64,000 nt of DNA from Caldora sp965222765 (GCA_965222765.1 CBDCVG010000041.1:1-64000), one strand, 5' to 3'; numbered from the stretch's first letter, positions 1 to 8,782 are shown. A program made the numbers and translations. Notes: generated by a model from the sequence alone, not told the origin.

Positions 1-6
1 GGCTTC

Positions 7-1188
7 TCAGGGACTCGTCTTTGACGACATATGCTGAGCTTTGAGACCGTGCGCCCCACGGTTCTTGATGTTTATAGCCGCGTTCAAGTCCCTGCATAAA
101 TTGGTATGACATACCGGACAATTATGCATTCTTTGAGATAGCGGCTTTTTCACTTTATGACCACAACTAGAACATTCTTGACTTGTACCGTTAGGATTCA
201 CTGCAACTACTTTCAAACCAGCATTCTCAGCTTTGTTTGTCAGAATTGAAATGAATTGTCCCCAACCAGCATCGTTTACCGACTTAGCCAATCTTGTTTT
301 AGCAAGTCCCTTTATATTCAGCTTTTCTACTACTACATCGTATTTATCTAGCAGTTTTTTAACTGTTTTGAAATGGAAATCTTTTCGGGTATCAGCAACC
401 TTTTTATGTTGTATACCTAGCTTGATAATTGCTTTTTTCCGTCTCTTAGAACCCTTCTTTCTACGAGAAACTTTTCGTTGCGCTGACTTTAATTTTCCTT
501 CAGCTTGGCGTAGATATTTTGGTGCAGCAATCCGGTTATTATCTGAATCCACATAGAAGTCAATTAAGCCCACATCAATTCCAACAATATTATCCGGGTT
601 GAAATCTGGCTTTGTTGTCGGTACTGTTTTCGCATCCAAGCTCAAAGTTACATAATATCCCTTAGCTTTCTTTGTGACAGATACCGTTTTGATTGCCCAA
701 CCATCAGGGAGCTGACGATGAACGATTACTTTCACCTCACCTATTTTAGACAATCTTATTTTATTGCCAACAAAATCATGTTGCTTGAATTGCGGATAAG
801 TGAAAGTTTTATATTGTCCTACTCCTTTGAATCTTGGACGACCAGATTTCTTGACCTTAGAATCACCAGCCAACCATTTAGCAAAAGCTATTTCTACTCG
901 CTTCGGTACTTCTTGCAGTACTTGCGAGTGAATGTTTTTGTACCAAGGGCGGTCTACTTTAAGCTGTTTGAGGCTAGCTTGTTGGCTAAACCGAGTCGGC
1001 TTTTCTTTTAATTCTGGAACATGACAAACAAGAGGACATCTATCAATAGAACACCGATTCTGTTCGTACCATTCAAATCTTTGCGCTAGTTCATAGTTGT
1101 ACTGGCAACGCAACATATCCAACGTGTTATCAATAATTTCGCGTTGTTGCTTGGTCGGTTTAATTCGATATTGATATGCAATCTTCAG
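7..1188 (-). CDS. tnpB: TnpB, RNA-guided nuclease of an IS200/IS605-type (IS1341-like) element
   Basis: IS200/IS605-family TnpB (OrfB), the RuvC nuclease ancestral to Cas12, guided by an RNA from the element's right end. The RuvC acidic residues are visible as GIDVGLIDF, VVEKLNIKGL and CRDLNAAINI, and a four-Cys zinc finger (CSSCGHKV...CPVCHTNL) sits near the C-terminus, so the protein looks intact. The frame is open to an ATG at 1299, but family members start near KIAYQYRIKPTKQQ. A strong Shine-Dalgarno (AAGGAGGTGATAA) lies just before a CTG at 1186-1188, so I take CTG as the start. The upstream 37 codons look like untranslated left-end DNA. No tnpA is nearby. The right end, which would carry the guide RNA, runs off the window edge. 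Confidence 0.9.
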   Translation of the reverse strand: MKIAYQYRIKPTKQQREIIDNTLDMLRCQYNYELAQRFEWYEQNRCSIDRCPLVCHVPELKEKPTRFSQQASLKQLKVDRPWYKNIHSQVLQEVPKRVEIAFAKWLAGDSKVKKSGRPRFKGVGQYKTFTYPQFKQHDFVGNKIRLSKIGEVKVIVHRQLPDGWAIKTVSVTKKAKGYYVTLSLDAKTVPTTKPDFNPDNIVGIDVGLIDFYVDSDNNRIAAPKYLRQAEGKLKSAQRKVSRRKKGSKRRKKAIIKLGIQHKKVADTRKDFHFKTVKKLLDKYDVVVEKLNIKGLAKTRLAKSVNDAGWGQFISILTNKAENAGLKVVAVNPNGTSQECSSCGHKVKKPLSQRMHNCPVCHTNLCRDLNAAINIKNRGAHGLKAQHMSSKTSP

Positions 1189-1300
1189 TTGTTTATCACC
1201 TCCTTGTTTATTCAGTGTTACTATATGAGTATATACCTTCGCTGTTTCTAGGTTGCAGAAATATATCAATGGGCAGTCTAGACCCGGTTCGTGATTCATC

Positions 1301-1323
1301 CTAACACCTCCACTTCGTGTTAG
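1301..1323. repeat. Left-end hairpin of the first TnpB element
   Basis: CTAACAC and GTGTTAG form a perfect 7-bp stem with a 9-nt loop upstream of tnpB. Subterminal hairpins like this are the ends recognised by IS200/IS605 TnpA. The element boundary lies between here and the tsaB stop codon at 1336, within about 12 bp. Confidence 0.6.
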
Positions 1324-1335
1324 CTGTAGGACTTC

Positions 1336-2010
1336 TCACGATTGAAAGTTAAACTGTACTGGATGCTGGCCATAAAAAGGCAGTGCCTCTAACCAGTGAG
1401 GGTGTTTTCCCTGTTGCCAAAGCCCATAAGCAAGTTCTAACACACTCATCGCAGTAGTTCCTAAATCTCCTGGGACATCAATCAGCTGATAGGGCATTTT
1501 GAGGGATTCTAGAGATTGCTGCCAACTATCCGGAGTCATTACCGAGTCTGGCAACAGCTCGGTAAGCACCCAATCCTCTAAAGATACCTGATAGATAGCA
1601 GTAAACAGCTGACTACGCTGAGCAGGCATTTGTAGGGCAAGGGAGGGTTGGGGAGTAAGTTGCTCAAATTGCCCTGGATCCTTGACTACCTCAAACCAAG
1701 CCATAGCTGCCAATGTAGAAATTGTGAATAGGGGAATATCTAGCTGCTGTGCTAAGGTACGGGTGGTAACGATGCCAATACGAGTACTAGTAAAGCTACC
1801 TGGTCCTTTAGCTACGGCAATAAACTCCAAGTCTGCCCAAGTCTGAGGTGTGATAAATTCCGTCAGATGTTGGTGCAAATGGGCAGACAAATCCCGCCCT
1901 AAGTCCCAAGTTTGACAACGGGTATCACCAGCAAAGTTGCTGATTGCTAATCCTAGTTGAGGACTAGTTGTGTGAAATGCAAGAGCGTACTTATTTGGTT
2001 CGAGGTTCAT
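1336..2010 (-). CDS. tsaB: tRNA threonylcarbamoyladenosine biosynthesis protein TsaB
   Basis: TsaB (YeaZ family), the inactive partner that binds TsaD in the complex making the t6A37 modification of ANN-decoding tRNAs in the cytosol. The 224-residue protein is of normal length. The diagnostic segment AKGPGSFTSTRIGIVTTR is near residues 67-84, and the N-terminal ALAFHTTSPQLGLAI strand fits the ASKHA fold. The start is the ATG at 2010. The stop codon lies only about a dozen bases from the left-end hairpin of the TnpB element, so that element sits just outside the coding sequence without disrupting it. Confidence 0.88.
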   Translation of the reverse strand: MNLEPNKYALAFHTTSPQLGLAISNFAGDTRCQTWDLGRDLSAHLHQHLTEFITPQTWADLEFIAVAKGPGSFTSTRIGIVTTRTLAQQLDIPLFTISTLAAMAWFEVVKDPGQFEQLTPQPSLALQMPAQRSQLFTAIYQVSLEDWVLTELLPDSVMTPDSWQQSLESLKMPYQLIDVPGDLGTTAMSVLELAYGLWQQGKHPHWLEALPFYGQHPVQFNFQS

Positions 2011-2026
2011 CAGTCATAATCAAATG

Positions 2027-2157
2027 TAGTGGCGTGGCACAGCTAAAATGGTAGTAATGGTTTTGGGAAGTGCGAGCATCTTGCTCGCTTTTCACCGATC
2101 GCGAGCAAGATGCTCGTACTACTCGCTTTGCATCATTTTAGGCGTGTCGCGCCAGTA
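2027..2157. repeat. MITE-like repeat with TAGTGGCG... termini carrying two REP-like hairpins
   Basis: The left end TAGTGGCGTGGCAC..CTAAAATG is the imperfect inverse of the right end CATTTTAGGCGTGTCGCGCC (up to 2157). Inside are two 17-bp palindromes, GCGAGCATCTTGCTCGC (2072-2088) and GCGAGCAAGATGCTCGT (2101-2117). Two other elements with the same termini but a different interior occur at 29793 and 53784. No coding potential was seen. Confidence 0.6.
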
Positions 2158-2328
2158 GTGTGTGTTAGCGATAACTAACAGCTTATCAATCCTTACCTTA
2201 ATGTCGGCAGAAGGCTCCCGCTATAACCGAGGCGGATTTATCGAGGCGTAGCCGAGTACCGCCAATGGTTTAGTGGTGAGATGAATGCCGACCAGCTAAC
2301 AATTGAGCGGCAGGGAATCCAAATAATT

Positions 2329-2546
2329 AGGGCTTGCTGAATAAGTCGTAACTTTCGGGTTTGAATAGGTGGTAGGTGGTAGGTGGCAGGTGGTAGGTAA
2401 GGGAAAGAGGTGGTAGGTGTTAGGGATTTTTGACTTACGGTGCAAGGAAATTGAGCCAAAAGATACAATTTCCTTGCACGCCTGCTAGGCATAAAATGAT
2501 TGAAAGCAAAGTATGGTATAGTTTACACACTTTTGCAGCAAGCCCT
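2329..2546. mobile_element. MITE-like element with 11-bp terminal inverted repeats AGGGCTTGCTG
   Basis: AGGGCTTGCTG (2329-2339) and CAGCAAGCCCT (2536-2546) are perfect inverted ends. They are flanked by AATT on both sides, though AATT is itself palindromic, so a target duplication is not proven. The interior has GGTAGGTGG-type tandem repeats and a perfect 14-bp stem (2440-2453 with 2466-2479). Relatives lie at 51862-51944, sharing one end, and 53915-54054, sharing the other end. This looks like a nonautonomous derivative of a DDE-type insertion sequence. No transposase is present. Confidence 0.65.
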
Positions 2547-2593
2547 AATTATACCTGTATTCGCAGTGGGTAACAGATGTTATGCTTGGTCTC

Positions 2594-3874
2594 ATGCTAG
2601 TAATTGAAGCCAAGCTCAAAGGAACCAAAGTTCAGTACAGCAAGTTGGATGAAGCAATCCGAACAGGGCAGTTCATCCGCAACACCTGTTTGCGCTATTG
2701 GGAAGATAACAGACGGGTCACTCGTAACGACCTCCAAAAGCTTTGCGCCCTACTAGCTAAGGACAAACTTGCCCCTTGGGCGAAAAAACTCAACTCCCAA
2801 GCAAGGCAGGCTCACGCTGATAGGGCATGGTCTGCCATTCAGCGTTTTTATGAAAACTGTAGATTAGGAAAACCCGGTAAAAAAGGCTATCCTCGCTACA
2901 AACAATTCAGTCGTTCCGTCGAGTACAAAAATTCAGGGTGGAAATTGTCTGCGGATAGAAGAACTATAACTTTCACTGATGGTTTTCAAGTCGGAATGAT
3001 GGATTTGTGGAGTTCTAGGGATTTAGTTTGGACCAGGGAAAAACAAATCCGAAGAGTTCGAGTCATAAGACGTGCTGACGGCTACTATGCTCAGTTCTTA
3101 GTGGATTGGGATAGACGAGAGGAGCATGAATTTCAAGGGAAAATGACGGGAATTGATTTAGGACTAAAAGAGTTCTATACCGATTCCGATGGAAATACTG
3201 TTGACAACCCTCGATATTTGAGGAAATCCGAACGAAGATTAAAGATGCTTCAACGTCGGGTTTCCCAGAAACATGTTGAAAAGAAGAAACAGTCTAACAG
3301 ATACCACAAGGCACGCAAGGCTTTAGCGAAGCAACATCTGAAGGTAAGTAGACAGCGTGAAGACAAAGCTCGTAAAGATGCTTTGGCGCTAGTTAAGTCG
3401 AAAGATTTAATTGTCTACGAGGACTTGAAGATACAAAACATGGTAAAAAATCACCAGCTAGCTAAATCCATCAGCGATGCATCTTGGTATCGATTCACCA
3501 AATGGCTTCAATACTTTGCCAAAGTGTATGGTGTGATAGTTATTGCTGTAGTGCCTCACAATACAACTGTTGATTGCTCATGTTGTAAGGCGAAGGTGAA
3601 GAAAACACTTAGCAGCAGAACACATAAATGCAGTAGTTGTAAAACGGTATTAGACCGGGACCATAACGCAGCCAAAAACATCTTGAAAAAAGGATTATTG
3701 TTATTAGCTGAATATTTAAACGGTACTGTAGGGCATACAGAATCCGGAGCCAAAAGCTCGAAAGCGCAGGGAGAAACTGACCTCTGGCTCAAGAACGGAG
3801 ACGCTCTGGTTCTAAGTCGGCTCGATGAACTGCGAACCAAGAACTCTTGGGAATCCCCCGCTATACCTCGTTAG
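2594..3874 (+). CDS. tnpB: TnpB, RNA-guided nuclease of a second, different IS200/IS605-type element
   Basis: Full-length TnpB of a different lineage from the copy at 7-1188. The RuvC residues are in GIDLGLKEFY, VYEDLKIQNM and LDRDHNAAKNIL, with a zinc finger CSCCKAKV...CSSCKTVL. The start is set at the second ATG (2594) because the family begins near MLVIEAKLKG. An ATG four codons upstream (2582) is also in frame. The C-terminal tail ending in ESPAIPR is typical of copies whose 3' end overlaps the right-end guide RNA. There is no tnpA. It begins 48 bp after the MITE at 2329-2546 and ends 20 bp from the stop codon of the convergent VWA gene. Confidence 0.9.
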   Translation: MLVIEAKLKGTKVQYSKLDEAIRTGQFIRNTCLRYWEDNRRVTRNDLQKLCALLAKDKLAPWAKKLNSQARQAHADRAWSAIQRFYENCRLGKPGKKGYPRYKQFSRSVEYKNSGWKLSADRRTITFTDGFQVGMMDLWSSRDLVWTREKQIRRVRVIRRADGYYAQFLVDWDRREEHEFQGKMTGIDLGLKEFYTDSDGNTVDNPRYLRKSERRLKMLQRRVSQKHVEKKKQSNRYHKARKALAKQHLKVSRQREDKARKDALALVKSKDLIVYEDLKIQNMVKNHQLAKSISDASWYRFTKWLQYFAKVYGVIVIAVVPHNTTVDCSCCKAKVKKTLSSRTHKCSSCKTVLDRDHNAAKNILKKGLLLLAEYLNGTVGHTESGAKSSKAQGETDLWLKNGDALVLSRLDELRTKNSWESPAIPR

Positions 3875-3890
3875 AGGTTAGCGGAGGGAG
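3851..3890 (+). ncRNA. Right-end stem-loop of the TnpB element, presumptive 3' part of the omega (guide) RNA
   Basis: CCGCTATACCTC (3858-3869) pairs with GAGGTTAGCGG (3874-3884) around a GTTA loop, with one bulge. It overlaps the end of tnpB. In characterised IS200/IS605 elements this region is the omegaRNA scaffold and the flanking DNA becomes the guide. Here the flank is the last codons of the VWA gene. The exact 3' boundary cannot be fixed from one copy. Confidence 0.5.
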
Positions 3891-3894
3891 GATG

Positions 3895-5136
3895 TCAATC
3901 CTGCAACTCTGTTTTAGAGACAATACGGGTTTTCTTGCGGTCTGCTTCAGAAAGTTCTTCTCCTAATTGTAAGCGAGTAGCGTTGGTTTGCAGCACTGTA
4001 GCAGCACCTTGATCTCCCATTTGGATTGCAGTTTTGGCGGCAGTTTGAAGCATGGTAGCTGCACCAGCGCGATCGCCTTTTAGTAATTTTGCTTCGGCAA
4101 TTTGGGTTTGCCGATATTTAGCTAAAGCCAAAATCGACCTTTGAACATCAGGATTGGGAGATGGTTGGTAAACTCCCTGGAAAACTGCTTCTATCGGTAT
4201 TAGTTCAGAAAGCAACCCATCTTTACCTATTGCTGGGTCATCGTACATCACTTGTACATTGGCAATTACTTGATTACCCTCTGGTAGTTGACCAATATAT
4301 AGGTTAGCTAGGATAACTCGCTCAGAATCAGTCATCAAGTCTCCTAAACGTACTAGAAAGCGACCATCTTCTTGTTGCAAGGGTAACTCGATGGTATCAG
4401 GAGCTACCTGAGCAATTGGTTTAAGTTCTGCTAATCGTATTTTAGGCATCAAATCCAAAAACAAGTAGGCATTTGTTAAACCTACAGACTGAATACGATT
4501 AAACAAGCGCCCAAACTCCTCAACTGCTTGTTCTGGTTGTTCAATATAAGACAGAGTACCAGCACCAATATCGGCAATTTGTTCCAAGATGTCTTGGTTC
4601 CAGTGATCACCAAATCCCAAGCTATTAAGGGTAATTTTATATTCCGTTGCCAGACGGGCTAGTTTCAGACATTTGTCGTTATCACCATGTTCATTTTCGC
4701 CATCGGTGAGCAAAAAAGCTTGGGAGACAGTCTCTTGTTTCCCCTTTGCCAGTTCCTCCATTCCCAGTTTCAGCCCTTCATCAATCGCTGTTCCCCCATC
4801 AGCAGAAAGCCGTTTGAGCTGTTTTTTGACATTGTCGAGGTTATCAATGACCTGATTTTTAACAATGACTTTAGCTCTATGATCAAAGGCAACCACTGAA
4901 AGACGATCGCCTGGTTGCAAGCGCTCAATAAGACGTAAAGCTGCTTGCTTAACTGTTTCCAGAGGGCGTCCGTGCATTGAGCCACTGTGATCGAGAATCA
5001 GGCATAAATTCAGAGGAACTGAACTCCCTTGCTTAGTAGAGATGGCATTTACTGCCAAGGATAGTTGGCGCTGACTATTAGTTTGATTGGCATCAATATG
5101 AGTATCATTGAGGGCGGGGTGTAAACCTACTTTCAT
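3895..5136 (-). CDS. von Willebrand factor type A domain protein
   Basis: A 413-residue protein with a VWA domain at about residues 43-225. The metal-ion-dependent adhesion motif is complete (DHSGSM at 49-54, Thr in DGGTAIDEG, Asp in LLTDGENEHG). The C-terminal part (about 300-395) is helical and Ala/Gln-rich (LAKYRQTQIAEAKLLKGD), with a TPR-like look. There is no signal peptide or membrane segment, so it is probably cytosolic. VWA proteins of this kind usually mediate metal-dependent protein interactions, and the partner is unknown. Transcription converges with the second tnpB. The stop codon lies within a few bases of the insertion point, so the original last residues might have been altered. 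Confidence 0.85.
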   Translation of the reverse strand: MKVGLHPALNDTHIDANQTNSQRQLSLAVNAISTKQGSSVPLNLCLILDHSGSMHGRPLETVKQAALRLIERLQPGDRLSVVAFDHRAKVIVKNQVIDNLDNVKKQLKRLSADGGTAIDEGLKLGMEELAKGKQETVSQAFLLTDGENEHGDNDKCLKLARLATEYKITLNSLGFGDHWNQDILEQIADIGAGTLSYIEQPEQAVEEFGRLFNRIQSVGLTNAYLFLDLMPKIRLAELKPIAQVAPDTIELPLQQEDGRFLVRLGDLMTDSERVILANLYIGQLPEGNQVIANVQVMYDDPAIGKDGLLSELIPIEAVFQGVYQPSPNPDVQRSILALAKYRQTQIAEAKLLKGDRAGAATMLQTAAKTAIQMGDQGAATVLQTNATRLQLGEELSEADRKKTRIVSKTELQD

Positions 5137-5450
5137 TTAAAGCTCCTGAGCAAGTAAAACGTCATAATATTAAATTCCTGGAAATTAACCAGGATTAAAG
5201 ATTAAACTTCTCCTCTTAAGAGTGGTGATTACCGCACTCTTTAAATAAGGAGGATCAATAACCTTACTCTTCCTATTAAAACCTGTGAGAACAAAAACGG
5301 GGTGTTAAGCTAATACGCATTTAAATTGGTTAGTTCTAATCTCCCGGTTCCCGCGTCCTCGCGTCCTCCTGTCAGCACCAATTCACAATTTTTCATCACA
5401 ACAGCTTAGCTATACAAACTTTCTTCCCTCCTGCCTTGAAAGTAGGGAGC

Positions 5451-5480
5451 AGTAGGGGCGAATGGCCATTCGCCCCTACT
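5451..5480. repeat. Perfect 30-bp palindrome, dispersed repeat
   Basis: AGTAGGGGCGAATGG is followed directly by its exact reverse complement. A second copy with one mismatch lies at 30908-30937. It is in the 500-bp gap 5137-5638 between the VWA gene and clpR. That gap otherwise holds only C/T-rich simple sequence and the unmapped clpR promoter. Confidence 0.75.
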
Positions 5481-5638
5481 TTCATGCATGGAGGTGAAAA
5501 TTTTTTCATGGGGACTGCCTTCTGCCTCCTGCCTTCTGCCTTCTAGAACTAGCACCACCAACAAACTCCCACTGTGCCCGCTAACAGGCGCGTTACTATA
5601 GTTTTAAAGATAGCGCTATATTTGCAGTCCTAAATACC

Positions 5639-6274
5639 ATGACACTACCGATTCAGGCAGTTCAATCCGCCTACTATGGTCGTCCTAACTACCGTACACC
5701 ACCCCCAGACTTACCGTCGCTGCTCCTGAATGAAAGGATTGTTTATCTTGGTATGCCTTTAGTACCACAGGTGACAGAGCTAATCATCGCTCAGCTGCTT
5801 TACCTACAATACCAAGACCCAGATAAGCCGATTAGACTTTACATCAATTCCGTTGGAACCTACGGTTTTGAAACGGAAGCGTTTGCTATCTGTGACACCA
5901 TGAACTACATCAAGCCACCAATCCACACCATTTGTATGGGTATGGCGATGGGTATGGCAGCAATGTTGCTATCTGCTGGAGAAAAAGGCTTTCGAGCTAG
6001 CTTACCCAATGCCACTATTGTGCTACATCAACCCCAAGGTGCAGCTCAAGGTCAAGCCACAGATATCCAAATTCGTGTTAAGGAGGTACTGGCAAATAAA
6101 GCAACAATGCTTGATGTGCTATCTCACCATACAGGTCAGTCAGTAGAAAAGATTAACAAGGATATGGACCGGATGTTGTACATGACTCCTGAGGTTGCAA
6201 AAGAGTACGGCATCATCGACAAAGTGCTAGAAGCCAGTGAAGTCGATATGCCAGTACCAGCTGGGGTTTCCTAA
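5639..6274 (+). CDS. clpR: ClpP-like protease subunit without catalytic Ser and Asp (ClpR)
   Basis: ClpP-family subunit of 211 residues whose catalytic site is degenerate. The Ser position in GMAMGMAAM is Gly105, His130 is kept in VLHQPQG, and the Asp position is Met179 (DMDRML). Loss of Ser and Asp is the hallmark of cyanobacterial and plastid ClpR, which assembles with an active ClpP in a mixed heptameric ring of an essential protease. It is followed 61 bp later by an active clpP, matching the conserved clpR-clpP3 operon. The ATG at 5639 gives the normal ClpR N-terminus. Confidence 0.92.
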   Translation: MTLPIQAVQSAYYGRPNYRTPPPDLPSLLLNERIVYLGMPLVPQVTELIIAQLLYLQYQDPDKPIRLYINSVGTYGFETEAFAICDTMNYIKPPIHTICMGMAMGMAAMLLSAGEKGFRASLPNATIVLHQPQGAAQGQATDIQIRVKEVLANKATMLDVLSHHTGQSVEKINKDMDRMLYMTPEVAKEYGIIDKVLEASEVDMPVPAGVS

Positions 6275-6335
6275 TACCACTTTCAACCCACCACCTAACA
6301 CCTAACACCTAACTTTACCTAATTCGGAGCAAATT

Positions 6336-6938
6336 ATGCCAATTGGTGTCCCAAAAGTTCCCTATCAGATGCCAGGTTCTCAGTACACTGAGTGGATTGA
6401 CATCTACAATCGTCTCTATCGGGAACGGATTATTTTTCTAGGTAAAGATGTAGATGACGAAATAGCTAACCAAATCATCGCGGTTATGCTTTACCTGGAC
6501 TCTGAAGACAATAGTAAGGACATTTTTCTGTACATCAACTCCCCTGGGGGTTCAGTAACCGCAGGTTTGGCAATTTATGACACAATGCAGCACATCAAGT
6601 CAGATGTGGTAACCATCTGTGTTGGTTTAGCGGCATCGATGGGTTCTTTCCTCCTTACTGCTGGTAAAAAGGGGAAACGCCTTGCTTTACCCCACTCTCG
6701 GATTATGCTCCACCAACCTTCTGGTGGTATCCGGGGTATGGCTCAAGCCACAGATATTCAAATTACAGCTCAGGAGATTTTGCGAGTTCGGCATCAACTT
6801 AACCAAATTTATGCTGACAGAACTGGCAATTCTGTTGAGAAGATTGCTAAGGATATAGATCGAGACTTTTTCATGTCAGCAGAGGAGGCGAAGGAATATG
6901 GACTGATTGACAAAGTTATTGAAGATAACGCACCCTAG
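6336..6938 (+). CDS. clpP: ATP-dependent Clp protease proteolytic subunit ClpP
   Basis: Active ClpP serine peptidase of 200 residues with a complete triad: Ser101 in GLAASMGSF, His126 in IMLHQPSGG and Asp177 in DIDRDFFMSA. It degrades unfolded or tagged proteins together with a Clp ATPase. Position directly downstream of clpR indicates the ClpP3-type subunit of the ClpP3/R core. The start codon ATG at 6336 follows an AATTCGGAGCAAATT leader with a GGAG Shine-Dalgarno. The gene is ordinary in length and sequence. Confidence 0.94.
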   Translation: MPIGVPKVPYQMPGSQYTEWIDIYNRLYRERIIFLGKDVDDEIANQIIAVMLYLDSEDNSKDIFLYINSPGGSVTAGLAIYDTMQHIKSDVVTICVGLAASMGSFLLTAGKKGKRLALPHSRIMLHQPSGGIRGMAQATDIQITAQEILRVRHQLNQIYADRTGNSVEKIAKDIDRDFFMSAEEAKEYGLIDKVIEDNAP

Positions 6939-7125
6939 TGCTCTGGGGTGTCGATTCAGTTCATAAAATTTTGGTGCAGGGGAGATGGGGGAGTTGGGGA
7001 AGCTGAGAGAGATAAGAATACAGGGAAGATATTTCCGATTCTCAATTCTTAATTCTTAATTCCCAATCCCCTGTTCCCTTTATTGCCTTTTGTGTCGCAG
7101 TATTTCTTTCGTGCTAGTTCTGTAG

Positions 7126-7758
7126 ATGAATTCGGCAGATTGCTATCGCCTGTTAGGTTTAAAATTGGGAGCCTCTAGGACTGAACTCAAGGCGTCTTAT
7201 CGACGCCTTGCACGTCAATATCATCCTGACGTCAATTCTGGAGATAAGCTTGCCCAAGAAAAATTTATCGAGTTGACTGAGGCTTACAAGTTTCTCCTCA
7301 GTGCTATCAAGCCTTCTGAGACTAAGGAAGTATCTGCCTCATCCCAAAAGGTTACTACTGAGAGTAAGCCTCAAGATAGCGTGGTATCTAAACCTCAACC
7401 ACCAGCGGTGAAGGTAACCCGTAAGCAACCCTCTTTTAACTGCTATCCACCGCTATCAACCCTTGAAAAACAACTTAAGGGCAATGCTTATCAGGATTTA
7501 CAGCAGATGCTCAAAGAACGGCGATTTGCTAGAGCCATCACCTTAGTTGAAGGTTTAGCCCAAAGGATTCCCCAAGATCCAGAAGTACGTCAGTGGAAAG
7601 CGATCGCATATCAAAGTTGGGGACGGTATTTAGTAAACCAAAAACAGCTAGATAAGGCAAGAATTTATCTGAAAAAAGCCCTTAAAACTGACCCCCACAA
7701 TCGCGCCCTTTGGGCAGAAGTAGACAAAGATTTCCGTCGCCTTGAGCAACTGTTGTGA
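7126..7758 (+). CDS. J-domain protein with C-terminal TPR-like region
   Basis: DnaJ-type co-chaperone of 210 residues. The N-terminal J domain (about 5-65) has the HPD signature at 33-35, needed to stimulate Hsp70 ATPase. A Ser/Pro/Lys-rich linker (about 70-110) is followed by a helical region (about 115-205) with a TPR-like repeat (AIAYQSWGRYLVNQKQLDKA). There is no Gly/Phe region or zinc finger, so it is a class III J protein that probably delivers DnaK to a specific partner. It lies 187 bp after clpP on the same strand. Cooperation with Clp is plausible from context but is inference. Confidence 0.85.
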   Translation: MNSADCYRLLGLKLGASRTELKASYRRLARQYHPDVNSGDKLAQEKFIELTEAYKFLLSAIKPSETKEVSASSQKVTTESKPQDSVVSKPQPPAVKVTRKQPSFNCYPPLSTLEKQLKGNAYQDLQQMLKERRFARAITLVEGLAQRIPQDPEVRQWKAIAYQSWGRYLVNQKQLDKARIYLKKALKTDPHNRALWAEVDKDFRRLEQLL

Positions 7759-7837
7759 GCAGAGGTAGGGGAACTCACCGAAAGCGGCACCGAAGCCCAT
7801 TACTTAAGGGATGGGAGGGATAGCCGCCCGCCGCTTG

Positions 7838-7889
7838 GTTGTTAGTTGTTAGTTTTTTGTTTTTTGACAAACAACCAACAACTAACAAC
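7838..7889. repeat. Heptamer-derived inverted repeat between convergent genes
   Basis: GTTGTTAGTTGTT (7838-7850) pairs with AACAACTAACAAC (7877-7889) around a T-rich loop. It lies between the converging ends of the J-domain gene and the globin gene. It could work as a bidirectional terminator, but it is A/T-rich and made of the same heptamers found elsewhere in this genome. Confidence 0.4.
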
Positions 7890-7895
7890 AAATAA

Positions 7896-8678
7896 CTAAT
7901 TATCTTGATAAATTTGTTGTTCTCGATTAATGAAAATCTCAGCTAAGGCTTGATAAGCTTCAGTCCAAGCAGTCATCACTTCTTCTGTTGCCGCATCTCC
8001 TAAAATATCCTTCATTGCTTGTAATAAACATTTCCCCACAACAGGATACTGTTCTGGTAAAACATGGGTTTGTACGTGACGGTGAGCAATCTTATCTACC
8101 GCTGCTTGCAATGCTTCAAGATTATCAATATTACTTGCATAGCTGTACACAGCGCTAGCAAGTTTTGCCGGTTGACTACCATTAGCTTGTGCAGACATAT
8201 CGAACTGTGCTTTCACTTCTGGATATTGCTCAAACATCACCTCGTACATCCGAGTAGTAATTTGTTTACCATGTTTTTTGAGGACAGGAGCGGTAGATTT
8301 AACGATATTGATAGTTTGTGGACTAATTACTTTCTTTGAGGAAGACTCTTCACCAAGAGCTAAAACAAAGGCGAGATTTTCTTGCGCTTGCACTGCATGA
8401 GGTGCATTTGCTGGCATAAAAACCAATACTCCTGGCACAAGAGCAATATCCTTTCCTTCTAAATTGAGGTTTCCTTTGCCTGCAACTACAGTGATGAAAG
8501 CGTTACGAGTCGCAGTGTGTTCTGAAATTTCTGTATCTGTGGCTAAACAAAACAAACTGTATTGAACGTTGTTATCTTTGGCTAAAACTTTACTCAATAC
8601 ACCACTTGTGGGATATTCAATTAAATCTTGCAAATTAGTAGCAAAAGAATTGTTGTTTTTGGCGACAACAGTATTCAT
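7896..8678 (-). CDS. Cupin-globin fusion protein (flavohemoglobin-type globin domain)
   Basis: A 260-residue two-domain protein. Residues about 25-110 form a single cupin-like barrel (ISEHTATRNAFITVVAGKG and FMPANAPHAVQAQENL, with His54 and His94 as possible metal ligands). Residues about 117-257 are a globin domain like the haem domain of flavohemoglobin, with Tyr145 (B10), Gln169 (E7) and proximal His201 (HRHV). The FAD/NAD reductase half of Hmp is absent. Flavohemoglobin globins oxidise NO to nitrate, and here an external reductase would be required. A methyltransferase follows upstream on the same strand and a Crp/Fnr regulator is divergent, suggesting a small stress-responsive regulon. 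The domain calls are seen; the role in NO or O2 handling is inference. Confidence 0.82.
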   Translation of the reverse strand: MNTVVAKNNNSFATNLQDLIEYPTSGVLSKVLAKDNNVQYSLFCLATDTEISEHTATRNAFITVVAGKGNLNLEGKDIALVPGVLVFMPANAPHAVQAQENLAFVLALGEESSSKKVISPQTINIVKSTAPVLKKHGKQITTRMYEVMFEQYPEVKAQFDMSAQANGSQPAKLASAVYSYASNIDNLEALQAAVDKIAHRHVQTHVLPEQYPVVGKCLLQAMKDILGDAATEEVMTAWTEAYQALAEIFINREQQIYQDN

Positions 8679-8752
8679 TATTTTACGAAACTCCTATTTG
8701 TCCAAGTGACCATGAACGATAACAGACTTATGGTAGTTTGTAGGTCAAATTA

Positions 8753-8782
8753 ATCAATTATCAATTATCAATTATCAATTAT
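8753..8782. repeat. Short tandem heptamer repeat (TCAATTA)n
   Basis: About four copies of TCAATTA between the methyltransferase stop and the start of the globin gene. The same heptamer forms the longer array at 12552-12693. Confidence 0.7.

Noticed and set aside
2238..2492. Open frame of 84 codons on the minus strand
   Set aside because: It lies within a MITE and translates simple repeats (PYLPPATYHLPP); no protein-like features or ribosome binding site.
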